From Catenovulum maritimum (lineage in GTDB: Bacteria > Pseudomonadota > Gammaproteobacteria > Enterobacterales > Alteromonadaceae), in assembly GCF_001050375.1 (NCBI RefSeq), contig NZ_KQ130499.1, positions 1 through 64,000 on the forward strand: a stretch of DNA of 64,000 nucleotides, written 5' to 3'. A model generated the notes under the pieces. The model worked only from the letters and a program-made list of their open reading frames with translations, made no database searches and was not told the DNA's origin. Shown here piece after piece: positions 45,540 through 55,230 of the stretch (position 1 is its first letter; each line of letters starts with the position of its first letter). Position numbers and translations under genes: made by a program.

Positions 45540-46925
45540 TTAAAGTTTGGTTGATCCCTTCAACCCGATTTCGAATTTTTCTAAATAAGCATTTGGCTTA
45601 GAACCGTCATACACTATGTTGTCGATAAAGTGTTTTTGTGGTTTTTTGAAGCCTGACTCATTTGAAAACTCAGGGAACTCAGAAGCTTTTGCTTTTCCTT
45701 CAGCAATTAACTCTTTAGCTGCTTCTGCATAGATGTCAGGACGATATACTTTCTTCGCGATATCTTTGTACCAAGAATCAGGTTTTTCGTCTGAAATTTG
45801 TCCCCAACGACGCATTTGAGTTAAGTACCAAATCGCATCTGAGTAGTAAGGATAAGTTGCGTTATAACGGAAGAATACGTTGAAGTCAGGTACTGAACGC
45901 TTATCACCTTTTTCGTATTCAAAGGTACCTGTCATACTGTTTGCGATAACATCATAGTCAGCACCAACATATTGGCTCTTAGATAATATTTTCACAGCTT
46001 CAGGACGATTTGCATTGTTGTTTGCATCTAACCACATAGCCGCACGTATCATTGCTTTAACAACACGGATATGAGTGTTAGGGTATTTTTCAGCCCAAGA
46101 TTTACTTACACCGAATACTTTTTCTGGGTTATTTTTCCAGATTTCATAATCGGTAACCACTGGCACACCAATACCTTTAAATACAGCTTGTTGGTTCCAC
46201 GGCTCACCAACACAGTAACCATAAATTGTGCCGGCTTCCATAGTTGAAGGCATTTGCGGTGGTGGCGTTACAGATAAAAGCGCATCAGCTTTAAGTTGGC
46301 CAGAGATATCACCTTTATGCGGTGCGTAGTAACCTGGGTGAATACCACCAGCAGCTAACCAATAACGTAACTCATAGTTATGCGTTGATACTGGAAATAC
46401 CATACCCATGTTGAATGGCTTACCTTTTTGGCGATAGCTATCAACTACAGGCTTTAATGAATCAGCTTTAATTGGATGAACAGGCTTACCATTTTCATGT
46501 GGTATGTGTTTCTTCATTTGTTTCCAAATGTCGTTTGATACTGTAATCGCATTACCATTTAAGTCCATGCTGAATGCAGTAATGATGTCGGCTTTAGTAC
46601 CAAAACCGATTGTTGCACCTAATGGTTGACCAGCAAGCATGTGTGCACCATCTAATTGGCCATCAATAACTCTGTCCAATAACACTTTCCAGTTTGCTTG
46701 TGCTTCAAGCGTTACATATAAGCCTTCGTCTTCGAAATAACCTTTTTCATATGCAATTGCCAATGGCGCCATATCAGTTAATTTAATGAAACCAAACTTT
46801 AATTCTTCTTTTTCAGCGTAACCAACTTCAGCACTCACCTGAGCAGAAAACACTGTTGCAGCTAATGAAACAGAAGCGGCTAACGTTTTGATCGTCGTTT
46901 TAATTAACTTTGACTTAAACATCAT
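45540..46925 (-). CDS. nrtA: Nitrate ABC transporter, substrate-binding protein
   Basis: The 461-residue precursor has a signal peptide cut near SAQVSA. The mature protein is an NrtA/CmpA-type binding protein ([42 protein letters not shown], then [13 protein letters not shown] and [14 protein letters not shown]). Expected ligand is nitrate (nitrite as well); bicarbonate-binding CmpA is the alternative but the gene context argues for nitrate. GGAG lies 9 nt before ATG 46925. Upstream is an antitermination-type leader. Confidence 0.93.
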   Translation of the reverse strand: MMFKSKLIKTTIKTLAASVSLAATVFSAQVSAEVGYAEKEELKFGFIKLTDMAPLAIAYEKGYFEDEGLYVTLEAQANWKVLLDRVIDGQLDGAHMLAGQPLGATIGFGTKADIITAFSMDLNGNAITVSNDIWKQMKKHIPHENGKPVHPIKADSLKPVVDSYRQKGKPFNMGMVFPVSTHNYELRYWLAAGGIHPGYYAPHKGDISGQLKADALLSVTPPPQMPSTMEAGTIYGYCVGEPWNQQAVFKGIGVPVVTDYEIWKNNPEKVFGVSKSWAEKYPNTHIRVVKAMIRAAMWLDANNNANRPEAVKILSKSQYVGADYDVIANSMTGTFEYEKGDKRSVPDFNVFFRYNATYPYYSDAIWYLTQMRRWGQISDEKPDSWYKDIAKKVYRPDIYAEAAKELIAEGKAKASEFPEFSNESGFKKPQKHFIDNIVYDGSKPNAYLEKFEIGLKGSTKL

Positions 46926-46971
46926 TAATAAACTCTCCAACTAAATAATCTAAAAAAATCCCAAAAAAAAA

Positions 46972-47015
46972 CCCACTCCGATTCACCACCTATAGAGGTG
47001 ATGAACTGGAGTGGG
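46972..47015 (-). terminator. Leader (attenuator) terminator of nrtA operon
   Basis: Outer stem CCCACTCC / GGAGTGGG enclosing an inner stem TTCATCACC / GGTGGTGAA, followed by nine T residues on the minus strand. It lies 40-50 nt upstream of the nrtA start, inside the leader, so it must be overcome for expression. Confidence 0.85.
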
Positions 47016-47046
47016 CATCTTTGCCTTAACAGCACAACACTGTGCT
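47014..47046 (-). promoter_or_regulatory. ANTAR (NasR/NasT-type) two-hexaloop RNA site
   Basis: Minus strand hairpin P1 AGCAC-AGTGTT-GTGCT (47046-47031) and hairpin P2 GGC-AAAGAT-GCC (47025-47014), 5 nt apart. Both hexaloops have A at position 1 and G at position 4, the ANTAR recognition rule. The 3' arm of P2 shares bases 47014-47015 with the terminator stem, so the two are mutually exclusive. The P2 stem is short (3 bp). Confidence 0.72.
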
Positions 47047-47075
47047 ATTAATAATAAATTGTTCGAACTAGATAA

Positions 47076-47091
47076 TACATTAAGCGTGCCA
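47076..47091 (-). promoter_or_regulatory. Degenerate sigma54-like promoter for nrtA
   Basis: Minus strand TGGCACG-CTTA-ATGTA: perfect -24 half, but -12 reads GT in place of GC. It is correctly placed about 30 nt upstream of the P1 hairpin. Confidence 0.4.
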
Positions 47092-47287
47092 ATATTTTTT
47101 AAACCATTAAAAACAACAACTTAGACAAATAATCAGCTAGAATTAAAATCAAACCAAAAATCAGCTTCACTAATTAAGTGCAAATATTCCTGGTAGCCTA
47201 GTTTAATTTTGCACTTGCACTTCACTATTGAGCAGATACTTAGGTAAACTAGCTCGTAGATTCATTCAATTAAGTAAAGGGAACAAA

Positions 47288-48310
47288 ATGAGTGCAACAA
47301 TTTTAGTAACAGGTGGCGCTGGTTATATTGGTAGCCATACTGTTTTAGAACTTTTAAACCAAGACGATCAGGTAATTGTCTTTGATAATTTAAGTAATTC
47401 ATCAGAAGAATCACTCAAGCGTGTTGAAAAAATTACAGGTAAACAGGCAACTTTTGTCAAAGGCGATATTTTAGATACGGCACAATTAGATGCTGTTTTT
47501 AAACAATATAAAATCGATTCTGTTATTCACTTTGCTGGTTTAAAAGCAGTTGGCGAAAGCACCCAAATTCCTCTGACTTACTATCAAAACAATGTCACTG
47601 GTACCATCAACTTGTGCCAAGTGATGGCTGACAACCAAGTTAAGTCTTTGGTATTTAGTTCATCTGCGACTGTTTATGGCGATCCAATTGCATTACCATT
47701 AATTGAAACCATGCCGACTGGGATACCAACTAACGCTTACGGCCATTCTAAATTAATGATTGAAGAGATTCTGCGCGATCTATCAGAATCTGACCCTGAA
47801 TGGAAAATTGTTATCTTGCGTTACTTTAATCCAATTGGTGCACACGAATCAGGCTTAATAGGTGAAGATCCAAATGGTATTCCAAATAACTTGATGCCTT
47901 TTATCTCACAGGTTGCTGTCGGTCGCCGTGAGCAATTAAGTGTATTCGGTAATGATTACGATACTCACGACGGTACAGGCGTCAGAGATTATATTCACGT
48001 AGTCGATCTAGCTTTAGGTCATTTAAAGGCATTAAACAGAATTAAGACAGACACTGGCGTATTTACCTATAACCTAGGTACAGGAATTGGTTACTCAGTA
48101 CTAGATATGGTGAAAGCTTTTGAAAAAGTCTCAGATAAAGCGGTCAAATACCAAATTGTCGATCGTAGACCTGGGGATGTTGCGGCCTGTTATGCCGATG
48201 CGACTGCAGCATTAAAAGAGCTCGAGTGGTCAGCACAATTTGATTTAGATAGAATGTGTCAGGACACTTGGCGTTGGCAAAGTACTAACCCAAATGGTTA
48301 TGAAAGCTAA
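47288..48310 (+). CDS. galE: UDP-glucose 4-epimerase
   Basis: Interconverts UDP-glucose and UDP-galactose for surface polysaccharide synthesis and galactose use. The 340-residue SDR enzyme has GGAGYIGSH at the NAD site, SSSATVYG, the catalytic YGHSK (Tyr-x-x-x-Lys), and RYFNPIGAH. The ATG at 47288 follows AAAGGGAAC; 20 upstream codons in the open frame match nothing. It stands alone, with a hairpin downstream. Confidence 0.96.
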   Translation: MSATILVTGGAGYIGSHTVLELLNQDDQVIVFDNLSNSSEESLKRVEKITGKQATFVKGDILDTAQLDAVFKQYKIDSVIHFAGLKAVGESTQIPLTYYQNNVTGTINLCQVMADNQVKSLVFSSSATVYGDPIALPLIETMPTGIPTNAYGHSKLMIEEILRDLSESDPEWKIVILRYFNPIGAHESGLIGEDPNGIPNNLMPFISQVAVGRREQLSVFGNDYDTHDGTGVRDYIHVVDLALGHLKALNRIKTDTGVFTYNLGTGIGYSVLDMVKAFEKVSDKAVKYQIVDRRPGDVAACYADATAALKELEWSAQFDLDRMCQDTWRWQSTNPNGYES

Positions 48311-48325
48311 TTCACAATAAACACC

Positions 48326-48359
48326 TTACACTGGAGTGATATGATTTACTCCAGTGTAA
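48326..48359 (+). other. Stem-loop after galE
   Basis: Perfect 12-bp stem TTACACTGGAGT / ACTCCAGTGTAA with a 10-nt loop. No T-run follows, so it is either a weak terminator or an mRNA 3' stabiliser. Confidence 0.5.
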
Positions 48360-48477
48360 ACAATCAACTAAAAGTGAAAATATTCAATATAATTTTTTAA
48401 CCTAAGTTTAGAATTGAACTTTTAGGTAAAAAGATTAGAATAGTCGCGATTTTTGTCCGTTTTAACCGAGCTCTTTC

Positions 48478-49347
48478 ATGACCAAATACCAATCTATATT
48501 CTTTTTTACTTCACTCTCCTTTGCTCAGTGTAGCTATGCAGCGAGTGATCACCAAGAATCAAGATTTGGTAAATTCGATGCTTCAGCAGAGTTGGGTTAT
48601 GTTATGACAGCGAGCACATCTAAAAGTGATTCTAAGCGCCTCATCTTTAAAACCTCTATTAACAATCAAACTGAAAATTTTCGACATGACTTTAGGTTCT
48701 CTACTTTTTTTCGCCAAGATGAAGAAAAAGTTGATAAAAATGATCCTGATAGTGACACAATTCCTGTCACTAAAAGTGAAAAGTATTTTGCTTCGTTAGA
48801 ATCAACCTATCTAGTCTCTAAAGACGGTGATGGTATCCCTTTATTCATGTCTTACGAAACTGATAGAATTAATAAAAACTATGCTTACCAAGCTTCAGTT
48901 GCAACAGGTTATAACTATAAGATCTTAGATTCTGAAGTCGATTATTTAGAGTTTTCTGTTGGTCCTGGTTATGCTTTCGATAAATTAAAAAAATCATTTA
49001 GAACTTATTTTGATGAGAATGATAACGAGGTTGAAGCTGGCGACCAAAATGTAGTTGATAGCAAAACAACAACGACATTTTATGAAGAAAGCCGAAAAGA
49101 GTTTATTCTACGTGCGGCAGCAACATATAAAAGAGAAATTGCTAAAAACGTGAACTTTAACGCTGGCTATTCAGTGGAACGAAGTGCAGAAAACATAAAA
49201 ACCAAATTAGAGTCAGCAATTACAATGAAAGTAAATGGCTCTCTTGCTGTTAAAGCCTCGCTTGTCAGCAATCAAAATACCAATTCAGGTAATGACCAAG
49301 TTAACAAAGATAAAATTAACTCAGTCACTTTAGTTTATAAGTTTTAA
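48478..49347 (+). CDS. DUF481 (YdiY-like) outer-membrane protein
   Basis: The 289-residue precursor has a signal peptide ending QCSYAA. The mature part is beta-strand-rich with the DUF481 layout (SAELGYVMTASTSKSDSKRLIFKTSIN, then YLEFSVGPGYAF and YKREIAKNVNFNAGYSVE) and ends in SVTLVYKF, a terminal Phe typical of outer-membrane barrels. YdiY is acid-inducible in E. coli with unclear function. Its last codons overlap the convergent nadC stop by 4 nt. Confidence 0.85.
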   Translation: MTKYQSIFFFTSLSFAQCSYAASDHQESRFGKFDASAELGYVMTASTSKSDSKRLIFKTSINNQTENFRHDFRFSTFFRQDEEKVDKNDPDSDTIPVTKSEKYFASLESTYLVSKDGDGIPLFMSYETDRINKNYAYQASVATGYNYKILDSEVDYLEFSVGPGYAFDKLKKSFRTYFDENDNEVEAGDQNVVDSKTTTTFYEESRKEFILRAAATYKREIAKNVNFNAGYSVERSAENIKTKLESAITMKVNGSLAVKASLVSNQNTNSGNDQVNKDKINSVTLVYKF

Positions 49348-50198
49348 TCTATCCTAAGTGATAAATCGATTGCTTGGATATGCTTAGTTAGCGCACCACT
49401 AGAGATAAAATCAACGCCAGCCTGTGCATAATCAGCAATTGTCTCTAACGTAATGTTACCCGACATTTCTAATTTAGCTGGTTTATCTGCAGCTTTATTA
49501 ATATCTGACGCCGCTGCTATTTCTGCCGGTGAATAATTATCTAACATAATAATATCTGCACCTGCTGCTAAGGCTAAATTAAGCTCGTCATTGTTTTCCA
49601 CTTCGACTTCAACTGGTTTATTTGGTGCAATTTGACGCGCTTGTTTAACGGCGTTTTCAATTGAACCAGCTGCAATAATGTGATTTTCTTTTATTAAGAA
49701 GGCATCATACAAACCGATTCTATGGTTTTGACCGCCTCCGCAAGTCACTGCATACTTTTGTGCTAAACGTAAACCTGGAATAGTTTTTCGAGTATCTAAT
49801 AATTTAGTTTGAGTATGAGCAATTTTGGCCACATATATAGAGGTTGCAGTCGCTGTAGCAGATAGCGTTTGAATAAAATTAAGCGCCGTTCTTTCGGCAG
49901 TTAAAATATCTCTAGCTGAACCTTTTAACTGACAAAGAGTTTGATTTGGTGACAGTTTATCGCCATCTTTAGCTAACCAAGTAATTTCAACTTCAGATTT
50001 AATTTGTCGAAAAGCCTCTTCCAACCAAGCTTGGCCACACAAAACACATGACTCTCTGGTAATAATCCTTGCTGACACTGTCTGCTCCGCAGGGATCAAT
50101 AAAGCCGTAATATCATTATCTGGATTTAAACCGTTTAAATCTTCGTATAACGCAGCTTCAACTTGGGCTTGTATACTTGATAGCAATTCAGGAGTCAT
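49344..50198 (-). CDS. nadC: Nicotinate-nucleotide pyrophosphorylase (carboxylating)
   Basis: Converts quinolinate and PRPP to nicotinate mononucleotide, the third step of de novo NAD synthesis. The 284-residue product shows LDTRKTIPGLRLAQKYAVTCGGGQNHR (read as separate motifs LDTRKTIPGLR and CGGGQNHR), EVEVEN, and the final SSGALTKHIQAIDLSL. The open frame can start at a TTG at 50219, but the ATG at 50198 is preferred. The upstream neighbour nadA lies about 0.5 kb further, with a tRNA in between. Confidence 0.95.
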   Translation of the reverse strand: MTPELLSSIQAQVEAALYEDLNGLNPDNDITALLIPAEQTVSARIITRESCVLCGQAWLEEAFRQIKSEVEITWLAKDGDKLSPNQTLCQLKGSARDILTAERTALNFIQTLSATATATSIYVAKIAHTQTKLLDTRKTIPGLRLAQKYAVTCGGGQNHRIGLYDAFLIKENHIIAAGSIENAVKQARQIAPNKPVEVEVENNDELNLALAAGADIIMLDNYSPAEIAAASDINKAADKPAKLEMSGNITLETIADYAQAGVDFISSGALTKHIQAIDLSLRID

Positions 50199-50219
50199 AT
50201 TCTTAGGTAAACCATTCAA

Positions 50220-50708
50220 TTTTTATAATTTGTTAATGTCAGTATTTTACACTAATCAGGTATTACCAAGCATAAAAAATTTATTTTATTTCAAATGTAA
50301 GATTGAGTGCTTTTACGCAACTAACATATTAAATCTAACAAAACTTAACTCAGGCTAATATGAAGGAATCGCTTGAAGAGCCGACTCAGAATAATTTAAA
50401 ACGTATGCACTATAGCTAATGCAGTATTGTGGCCAGCAGGATAAAGAAAAATTTATTTCAAGAAGTCTTTGTTAATAACTCGCAGTATAAACAAATTGAA
50501 GAGTTATGGGATAAAGAAGAAGAGTGGCGGTGAGAGAGGGGTTCGAACCCTCGATACGCTATTAACGTATACACACTTTCCAGGCGTGCGCCTTCAGCCG
50601 CTCAGCCATCTCACCGTTTAAAATTGCTTGTTTAAAGCGGGCTGCATAATAGGGAATACAGCCCAATTTAGCAAGTTTTCAGCCCTAAAAACTGAAATAA
50701 AACTTAGT
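50220..50708. other. Intergenic region nadC to nadA, containing tRNA-Ser
   Basis: Apart from the tRNA (50525-50615) the region holds only AT-rich DNA with two short plus-strand frames (about 20 and 34 codons) that I do not accept as genes. Confidence 0.5.
50525..50615 (-). tRNA. tRNA-Ser (GGA anticodon)
   Basis: Class II tRNA with 7-bp acceptor stem GGTGAGA / TCTCACC, D-arm GGCTGAGCGGCTGAAGGCG type, anticodon loop CTGGAAA (anticodon GGA, reads UCC/UCU), long variable arm, T-arm GGTTCGAACC and an encoded CCA end. Transcribed leftward between nadA and nadC. Confidence 0.97.
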
Positions 50709-51773
50709 TTACGCGTTACCTTTTACTTTTTGCTTATGCTCAGCTGCAAAGTTAAGCATTCTGTCTAATGGCAATAAAGCTCTTTCGCGCAATGCTTCAT
50801 CAACAAAAATTTCATGCTCAGACAAATCATCTGCGATTAAACAGTTTTCAATTGCAACTAAACCATTCATTGCCATCCAAGGACAATGAGCACAGCTACG
50901 ACATGTTGCGCCTTGCCCGCCTGTTGGTGCTTCAATAAAGGTTTTTTCAGGCGTTAGCTGCTGCATCTTGTAAAAAATGCCTTTATCGGTCGCTACGATG
51001 AACATTTCGTTGTCCATCTCCTGACTTGCTTTTATGAGCTGGCTCGTCGAGCCAACAGCGTCGGCCAATTCAATAACCGAAGCTGGTGATTCAGGATGTA
51101 CCAAAACGGCTGCTTGTGGGTACATAGACTTCATGTCAATTAAGTGCTTGGCTTTAAACTCATCATGAACGATACAAGCACCATTCCATTTGAGCATTTC
51201 GGCACCTGTTTGCTTTTCAATGTAAGCGCCTAAATGTTTATCTGGTCCCCAGATAATTTTATGCCCTTCACTATCTAAATGCTCAACAATTTCAAGTGCA
51301 ATAGAAGAGGTAACAACCCAGTCTGCACGAGCTTTTACCGCTGCCGACGTGTTTGCATATACCACGACAGTATGGTCTGGATGTGCGTCACAAAATTCAG
51401 TGAATTCTTTTTCAGGACAACCCAAATCAAGTGAACAGGTTGCGTCTAAAGTTGGCATAAACACACGCTTTTCAGGGCTTAGTATTTTAGAGGTTTCACC
51501 CATAAACTTAACCCCAGCAACGATTAGATTCTTAGCTGGGTGGTCACGCCCAAAACGTGCCATTTCGAGAGAATCAGACACACATCCGCCAGTTTCTTCA
51601 GCGAGTGCTTGAATTTCTGGATCTGTGTAATAATGTGCGACTAAAACAGCATCTTTTTCAATCAACAATTGCTTGATTCTATCTTTGTACGCTTGTTTTT
51701 CGTCTTGATTCAAAGGAACGGGTTTAGCTGGGTATTCAAACTCAATACCAGCATTAAGTTGCATTTGCGCCAT
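50709..51773 (-). CDS. nadA: Quinolinate synthase
   Basis: [4Fe-4S] enzyme condensing iminoaspartate (from NadB) with dihydroxyacetone phosphate to quinolinate. The 354-residue product shows [24 protein letters not shown]-like [52 protein letters not shown], and the C-terminal cluster cysteines in [16 protein letters not shown]. With nadB and nadC in the window the de novo path to nicotinate mononucleotide is complete. Confidence 0.96.
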   Translation of the reverse strand: MAQMQLNAGIEFEYPAKPVPLNQDEKQAYKDRIKQLLIEKDAVLVAHYYTDPEIQALAEETGGCVSDSLEMARFGRDHPAKNLIVAGVKFMGETSKILSPEKRVFMPTLDATCSLDLGCPEKEFTEFCDAHPDHTVVVYANTSAAVKARADWVVTSSIALEIVEHLDSEGHKIIWGPDKHLGAYIEKQTGAEMLKWNGACIVHDEFKAKHLIDMKSMYPQAAVLVHPESPASVIELADAVGSTSQLIKASQEMDNEMFIVATDKGIFYKMQQLTPEKTFIEAPTGGQGATCRSCAHCPWMAMNGLVAIENCLIADDLSEHEIFVDEALRERALLPLDRMLNFAAEHKQKVKGNA

Positions 51774-51851
51774 GAAGTGTCATTCATCTATTGCCAATAA
51801 TTTCGCGAATTATACTGCAACTAGAGTGAAATATGTATTAATTAAGCATAA

Positions 51852-51884
51852 AAAAAGCGCATAACCTATGACTATGCGCTTTTA
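51852..51884 (-). terminator. Intrinsic terminator after MFS gene
   Basis: Stem AAAAGCGCATA / TATGCGCTTTT with a 9-nt loop and T-runs both ways, between the MFS stop and nadA. Confidence 0.85.
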
Positions 51885-51902
51885 TTAGTTTGTATATCTT
51901 TA

Positions 51903-53324
51903 TTAGCCAGCCATTTCCTCTAGCTCTTTACCTTTGGTTTCTAATACATATTTAGCGACAAATACAGCTGAAATCGCAGCACATAAAGCATAGAAGCCAT
52001 AAGCAACAGCTAAACCAACAGAAGCTAAAATAATTGGGAATGTCATGGTAATCGCAAAATTAGCGACCCATTGAAAGAATCCGGCAATAGATAAACCTAG
52101 GCCTCGAATACGATTCGGGAACATTTCACCCAACATAACCCACATGATAGGTCCCCATGACATGTTGAAGAAAATAACATACAAGTTAGCAGATACGAGT
52201 GCTACACCACCCATTTGCGAATTTAAACTCACTTCGCCATTAGCACCTACACTAGCAGTAGAGAATGCATATGCAGCAATAGCAAGTGTTACAGCCATAC
52301 CCACAGAGCCAATCCAGAGTAGAGGTTTACGCCCAATTTTGTCGACTAAAGTAATAGCAACAATACATGCAGCAATACTCAAACTGCCTGATAAGACGTT
52401 AATAAACAAAGAATCGCTTTCAGAAAAACCAACCGACTGCCACAATACTGCGCCGTAGTAAAACACCACATTAATGCCGACAAATTGCTGGAATACCGCA
52501 AGGCCAATACCAACCCAGATGATAGGTCTAACTTTGCCTGTAACCCCATCTTTTAAATCTTTTAAAGATGGTTGGTCACTTGCTGAACTTGCAACCGTTG
52601 CGCTAATTTCATCAAACTTTTTCAGTGCTTCTTCTTTACCGTATAATTTAGTTAATACCGAAATAGCCTGCTCTTTTTTACCTTTAGCGACTAAAAACCT
52701 TGGACTTTCAGGAATAAAAAACAAGGCAAATAAGAAGATAAATGCTGGTGCTAATTCTACCCAGAACATCCAACGCCATGTTTCATAATCAAGCCACAAA
52801 ATGTTTAACGCCGAACCAGAAATACTAGCAAGTAGGTAATTTCCTAAAAATGCAGCGGTTAAACCAGAAATAATCGCAATTTGCTGAACTGTCGTAAGAC
52901 GGCCTCTATATCTAGCAGGTGCAACTTCACTAATATAAGCTGGTGTCATAACACTTGCCGCACCAACCGCGAAACCGCCAAGAACTCGATAAAAAATAAA
53001 TTCAATCGAAGTGGCAGATATACCTGTTCCCCATGCGGAAATAATAAACAAAATGGCAGAGGTAATTAGCATTAACTTTCTACCATAAGTGTCAGCTAAG
53101 CGGCCTGCGATTGCAGCCCCAAAAGCACAACCAAGTAACATACTTGCAACATTAAACCCAGTTCCCGCAGAATCAGAATTAAATGCAACTTTTAAACCTT
53201 CTACAGTTCCATTTATCGAACCACTATCATACCCAAACAGAAAGCCACCAATAGTCGCGATACAGCTTATTAATAAAATAAACGCTGTATTTTCTTTATT
53301 ACCTACATTCAGCTCAACACTCAT
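51903..53324 (-). CDS. Sugar-porter MFS transporter
   Basis: The 473-residue membrane protein has about 12 membrane segments. Sugar-porter motifs are GYDSGSINGT in segment 1, GRLADTYGRKLMLI, PAYISEVAPARYRGRL, PESPRFLVAKGKKEQA in the central loop and DKIGRKPLLWIG. It resembles XylE/GalP-type proton symporters for hexoses or pentoses; substrate cannot be read from the sequence. GGAG lies 8 nt before the ATG. It is a single-gene unit. Confidence 0.92.
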   Translation of the reverse strand: MSVELNVGNKENTAFILLISCIATIGGFLFGYDSGSINGTVEGLKVAFNSDSAGTGFNVASMLLGCAFGAAIAGRLADTYGRKLMLITSAILFIISAWGTGISATSIEFIFYRVLGGFAVGAASVMTPAYISEVAPARYRGRLTTVQQIAIISGLTAAFLGNYLLASISGSALNILWLDYETWRWMFWVELAPAFIFLFALFFIPESPRFLVAKGKKEQAISVLTKLYGKEEALKKFDEISATVASSASDQPSLKDLKDGVTGKVRPIIWVGIGLAVFQQFVGINVVFYYGAVLWQSVGFSESDSLFINVLSGSLSIAACIVAITLVDKIGRKPLLWIGSVGMAVTLAIAAYAFSTASVGANGEVSLNSQMGGVALVSANLYVIFFNMSWGPIMWVMLGEMFPNRIRGLGLSIAGFFQWVANFAITMTFPIILASVGLAVAYGFYALCAAISAVFVAKYVLETKGKELEEMAG

Positions 53325-53566
53325 ATTGCTCTCCAGTAACCGTCAACATCTTAGTTAACATTTTTTTACACTTATTAACAATAGTAACAAGTTTGGATTT
53401 TAGTTGAAATTATAAAATAATGTTATTTAATTACAATTTTTAACAATCATTTCCCTTAACCAATCATATAAAATTTTGCTGTCATATTTGTGTCCTATTT
53501 TGTTCAATTATTCGTCACATTAAACGAATAGTATTTGAAATATTAGCCTAACGGATAAGTTCAAAT

Positions 53567-54070
53567 ATGAATAAAATAACGGCGAAAGATCAGCAACTTT
53601 TTGCTTGGCTTTTCACCTCAACTCAAAATAAAAACATGCAATGGGTCAAACTGATTTCCAAAACAGGTGATGGCCACTTTTATCTTGCATTAGCTTTAAC
53701 TTTAGCCTTGCTTGAGAGAGAAGGCTTTTGGTTTTTAGCCGTAGGCTTAATTGCATTTATGTTTGAGTTGCCTTCTTATTTCATGCTGAAAAAAGCGTTT
53801 AAAAGAACGCGTCCCAGCGATTTATTAGTGGCGGCATACATTGAGCCAAGCGACAAATTTAGTTTGCCTTCGGGTCATACTGCAGCTGCATTTTTGATGG
53901 CCAGTTTAATTAGTTATTTTTATCCCAGTTTTAGCCTGCTTGCATACACTTGGGCTAGTTTAATCGGTTTATCTCGTGTCTTGTTGGGGGTTCATTTTCC
54001 CACAGATATTTTGGCTGGCGCGATCCTAGGTATTGCCAGCGCTTGGTTTAGTTTATTTTTGGTGCTTTGA
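53567..54070 (+). CDS. PAP2-family membrane phosphatase
   Basis: The 167-residue membrane protein has the three-part PAP2 signature KKAFKRTRP, PSGHTAAAF and SRVLLGVHFPTD, and four to five hydrophobic segments. It dephosphorylates lipid phosphates such as undecaprenyl pyrophosphate or phosphatidate. It sits 4 nt before a glycosyltransferase-like gene, so the pair is probably an operon acting on a lipid-linked intermediate. Confidence 0.92.
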   Translation: MNKITAKDQQLFAWLFTSTQNKNMQWVKLISKTGDGHFYLALALTLALLEREGFWFLAVGLIAFMFELPSYFMLKKAFKRTRPSDLLVAAYIEPSDKFSLPSGHTAAAFLMASLISYFYPSFSLLAYTWASLIGLSRVLLGVHFPTDILAGAILGIASAWFSLFLVL

Positions 54071-54074
54071 TTTT

Positions 54075-55142
54075 ATGAAAATTTTATATGGTGTACAGGG
54101 AACAGGTAATGGTCATATTAGCCGAGCTAGAATCATGGCTAAGCGTTTTGCCGAGTTAAATATAGACGTGGACTATATCTTCTCCGGCCGAGAGCCTGAT
54201 AAATTTTTTGATATGGAAGTATTTGGAGACTACCAAGTCAAAAAAGGTATGTCTTTTGTTAGTAATGATGGCGATGTTTCTATTTTTTCGACGTTAAAGC
54301 AAATTGAAGCCTCTCGTTTTTTGAAAGATGTAAACCGTTTAGATTTAAGCCAATATGACTTATTGTTAAATGACTTTGAACCGGTAACTGCTTGGGCAGC
54401 GAAAAGACAAGGATTGACCAGCATAGGTATATCTCATCAAGCTTCTTTTATGCAAAACATACCAACACAAGGCGCTAAGTGGACTGATAAGAAATTACTT
54501 AAATATTTTGCGCCTTGCCAATATAACTTAGGGGTTCATTGGTATCACTTCGGTGCATCGATTATTCCTCCTTTTATCGAACGTCAGCACGATATTAGCC
54601 AAACACCGAAAAAGATACTGGTTTACTTACCATTTGAATCTCTTGAGCAAATAAAGTCTCTATTGGCTGATTTTTGTGATTTCGACTTTTATTGTTATCA
54701 CCCAGATATAGTTGAAAACCAAGACAACGAACACTTACACCTTAGAAAGCTCAGTAAAGATAAGTTTAAGCAAGACTTAGCCGAGTGCAGCGGTATTATT
54801 GCCAATGCAGGTTTTGAACTGTCGAGTGAAGCTTTATGTTTTGGTAAACGAATTTTGTTAAAACCGTTAAATGGTCAATTTGAACAAGCGAGTAATGCGC
54901 ATACTCTCGAGCTACTAGGCCTTGCAACAGTTATGAATCAACTGAATTTTGAAACCGTTGAAACTTGGCTTGAAAATAATCAATCTGGTCAGGTTATTTT
55001 TCCTGATGACCCTCAGCCTTTGATTGACTGGATATTAAAAGGTCAATATCAAGATACTGCGGAGCTCAGAAAACAGCTGTGGCAACAAGTACAATTTCCA
55101 GCTGAAGTTATTCAATTACTTGAAGGCAATAAAGCGGCTTAA
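54075..55142 (+). CDS. MJ1255/VC2487-family glycosyltransferase-like protein
   Basis: The 355-residue protein starts MKILYGVQGTGNGHISRARI, the nucleotide-sugar transferase N-terminal glycine-rich loop of the MJ1255/VC2487 family. A second Rossmann half holds the donor-site segment CSGIIANAGFELSSEAL, like that of GT-B enzymes. It is likely a transferase for a cell-surface or lipid glycan; substrate unknown. The longer frame (from 54033) overlaps the PAP2 gene and was rejected. Coupled to the PAP2 gene. Confidence 0.85.
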   Translation: MKILYGVQGTGNGHISRARIMAKRFAELNIDVDYIFSGREPDKFFDMEVFGDYQVKKGMSFVSNDGDVSIFSTLKQIEASRFLKDVNRLDLSQYDLLLNDFEPVTAWAAKRQGLTSIGISHQASFMQNIPTQGAKWTDKKLLKYFAPCQYNLGVHWYHFGASIIPPFIERQHDISQTPKKILVYLPFESLEQIKSLLADFCDFDFYCYHPDIVENQDNEHLHLRKLSKDKFKQDLAECSGIIANAGFELSSEALCFGKRILLKPLNGQFEQASNAHTLELLGLATVMNQLNFETVETWLENNQSGQVIFPDDPQPLIDWILKGQYQDTAELRKQLWQQVQFPAEVIQLLEGNKAA

Positions 55143-55148
55143 ATGCTT

Positions 55149-55184
55149 GTATTCTTAGAGCAAAATACACTGTTCTAAGAATAC
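55149..55184 (+). other. Stem-loop after glycosyltransferase gene
   Basis: Perfect 11-bp stem GTATTCTTAGA / TCTAAGAATAC with a 14-nt loop, no T-run, starting 7 nt past the stop. Confidence 0.5.
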
Positions 55185-55192
55185 ACTCGCCA

Positions 55193-55230
55193 AAAATCAT
55201 TTAATTGATATTTCTCAATTAAGTGATTTT
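55193..55230 (+). terminator. Terminator-like hairpin abutting the cyclase start
   Basis: Stem AAAATCATTTAATTGA / TCAATTAAGTGATTTT (one T-G mismatch), loop TATTTC, ending in five T residues at the TTG start of the next gene. Probably ends the glycosyltransferase transcript and may also restrict cyclase translation. Confidence 0.6.

Noticed and set aside
50429-50533. 34-codon plus-strand frame starting at GTG, ending QIEELWDKEEEWR, next to tRNA-Ser
   Set aside because: No ribosome site, and its stop lies inside the tRNA 3' end on the other strand. It could be a relic of a lost gene, but nothing supports translation.
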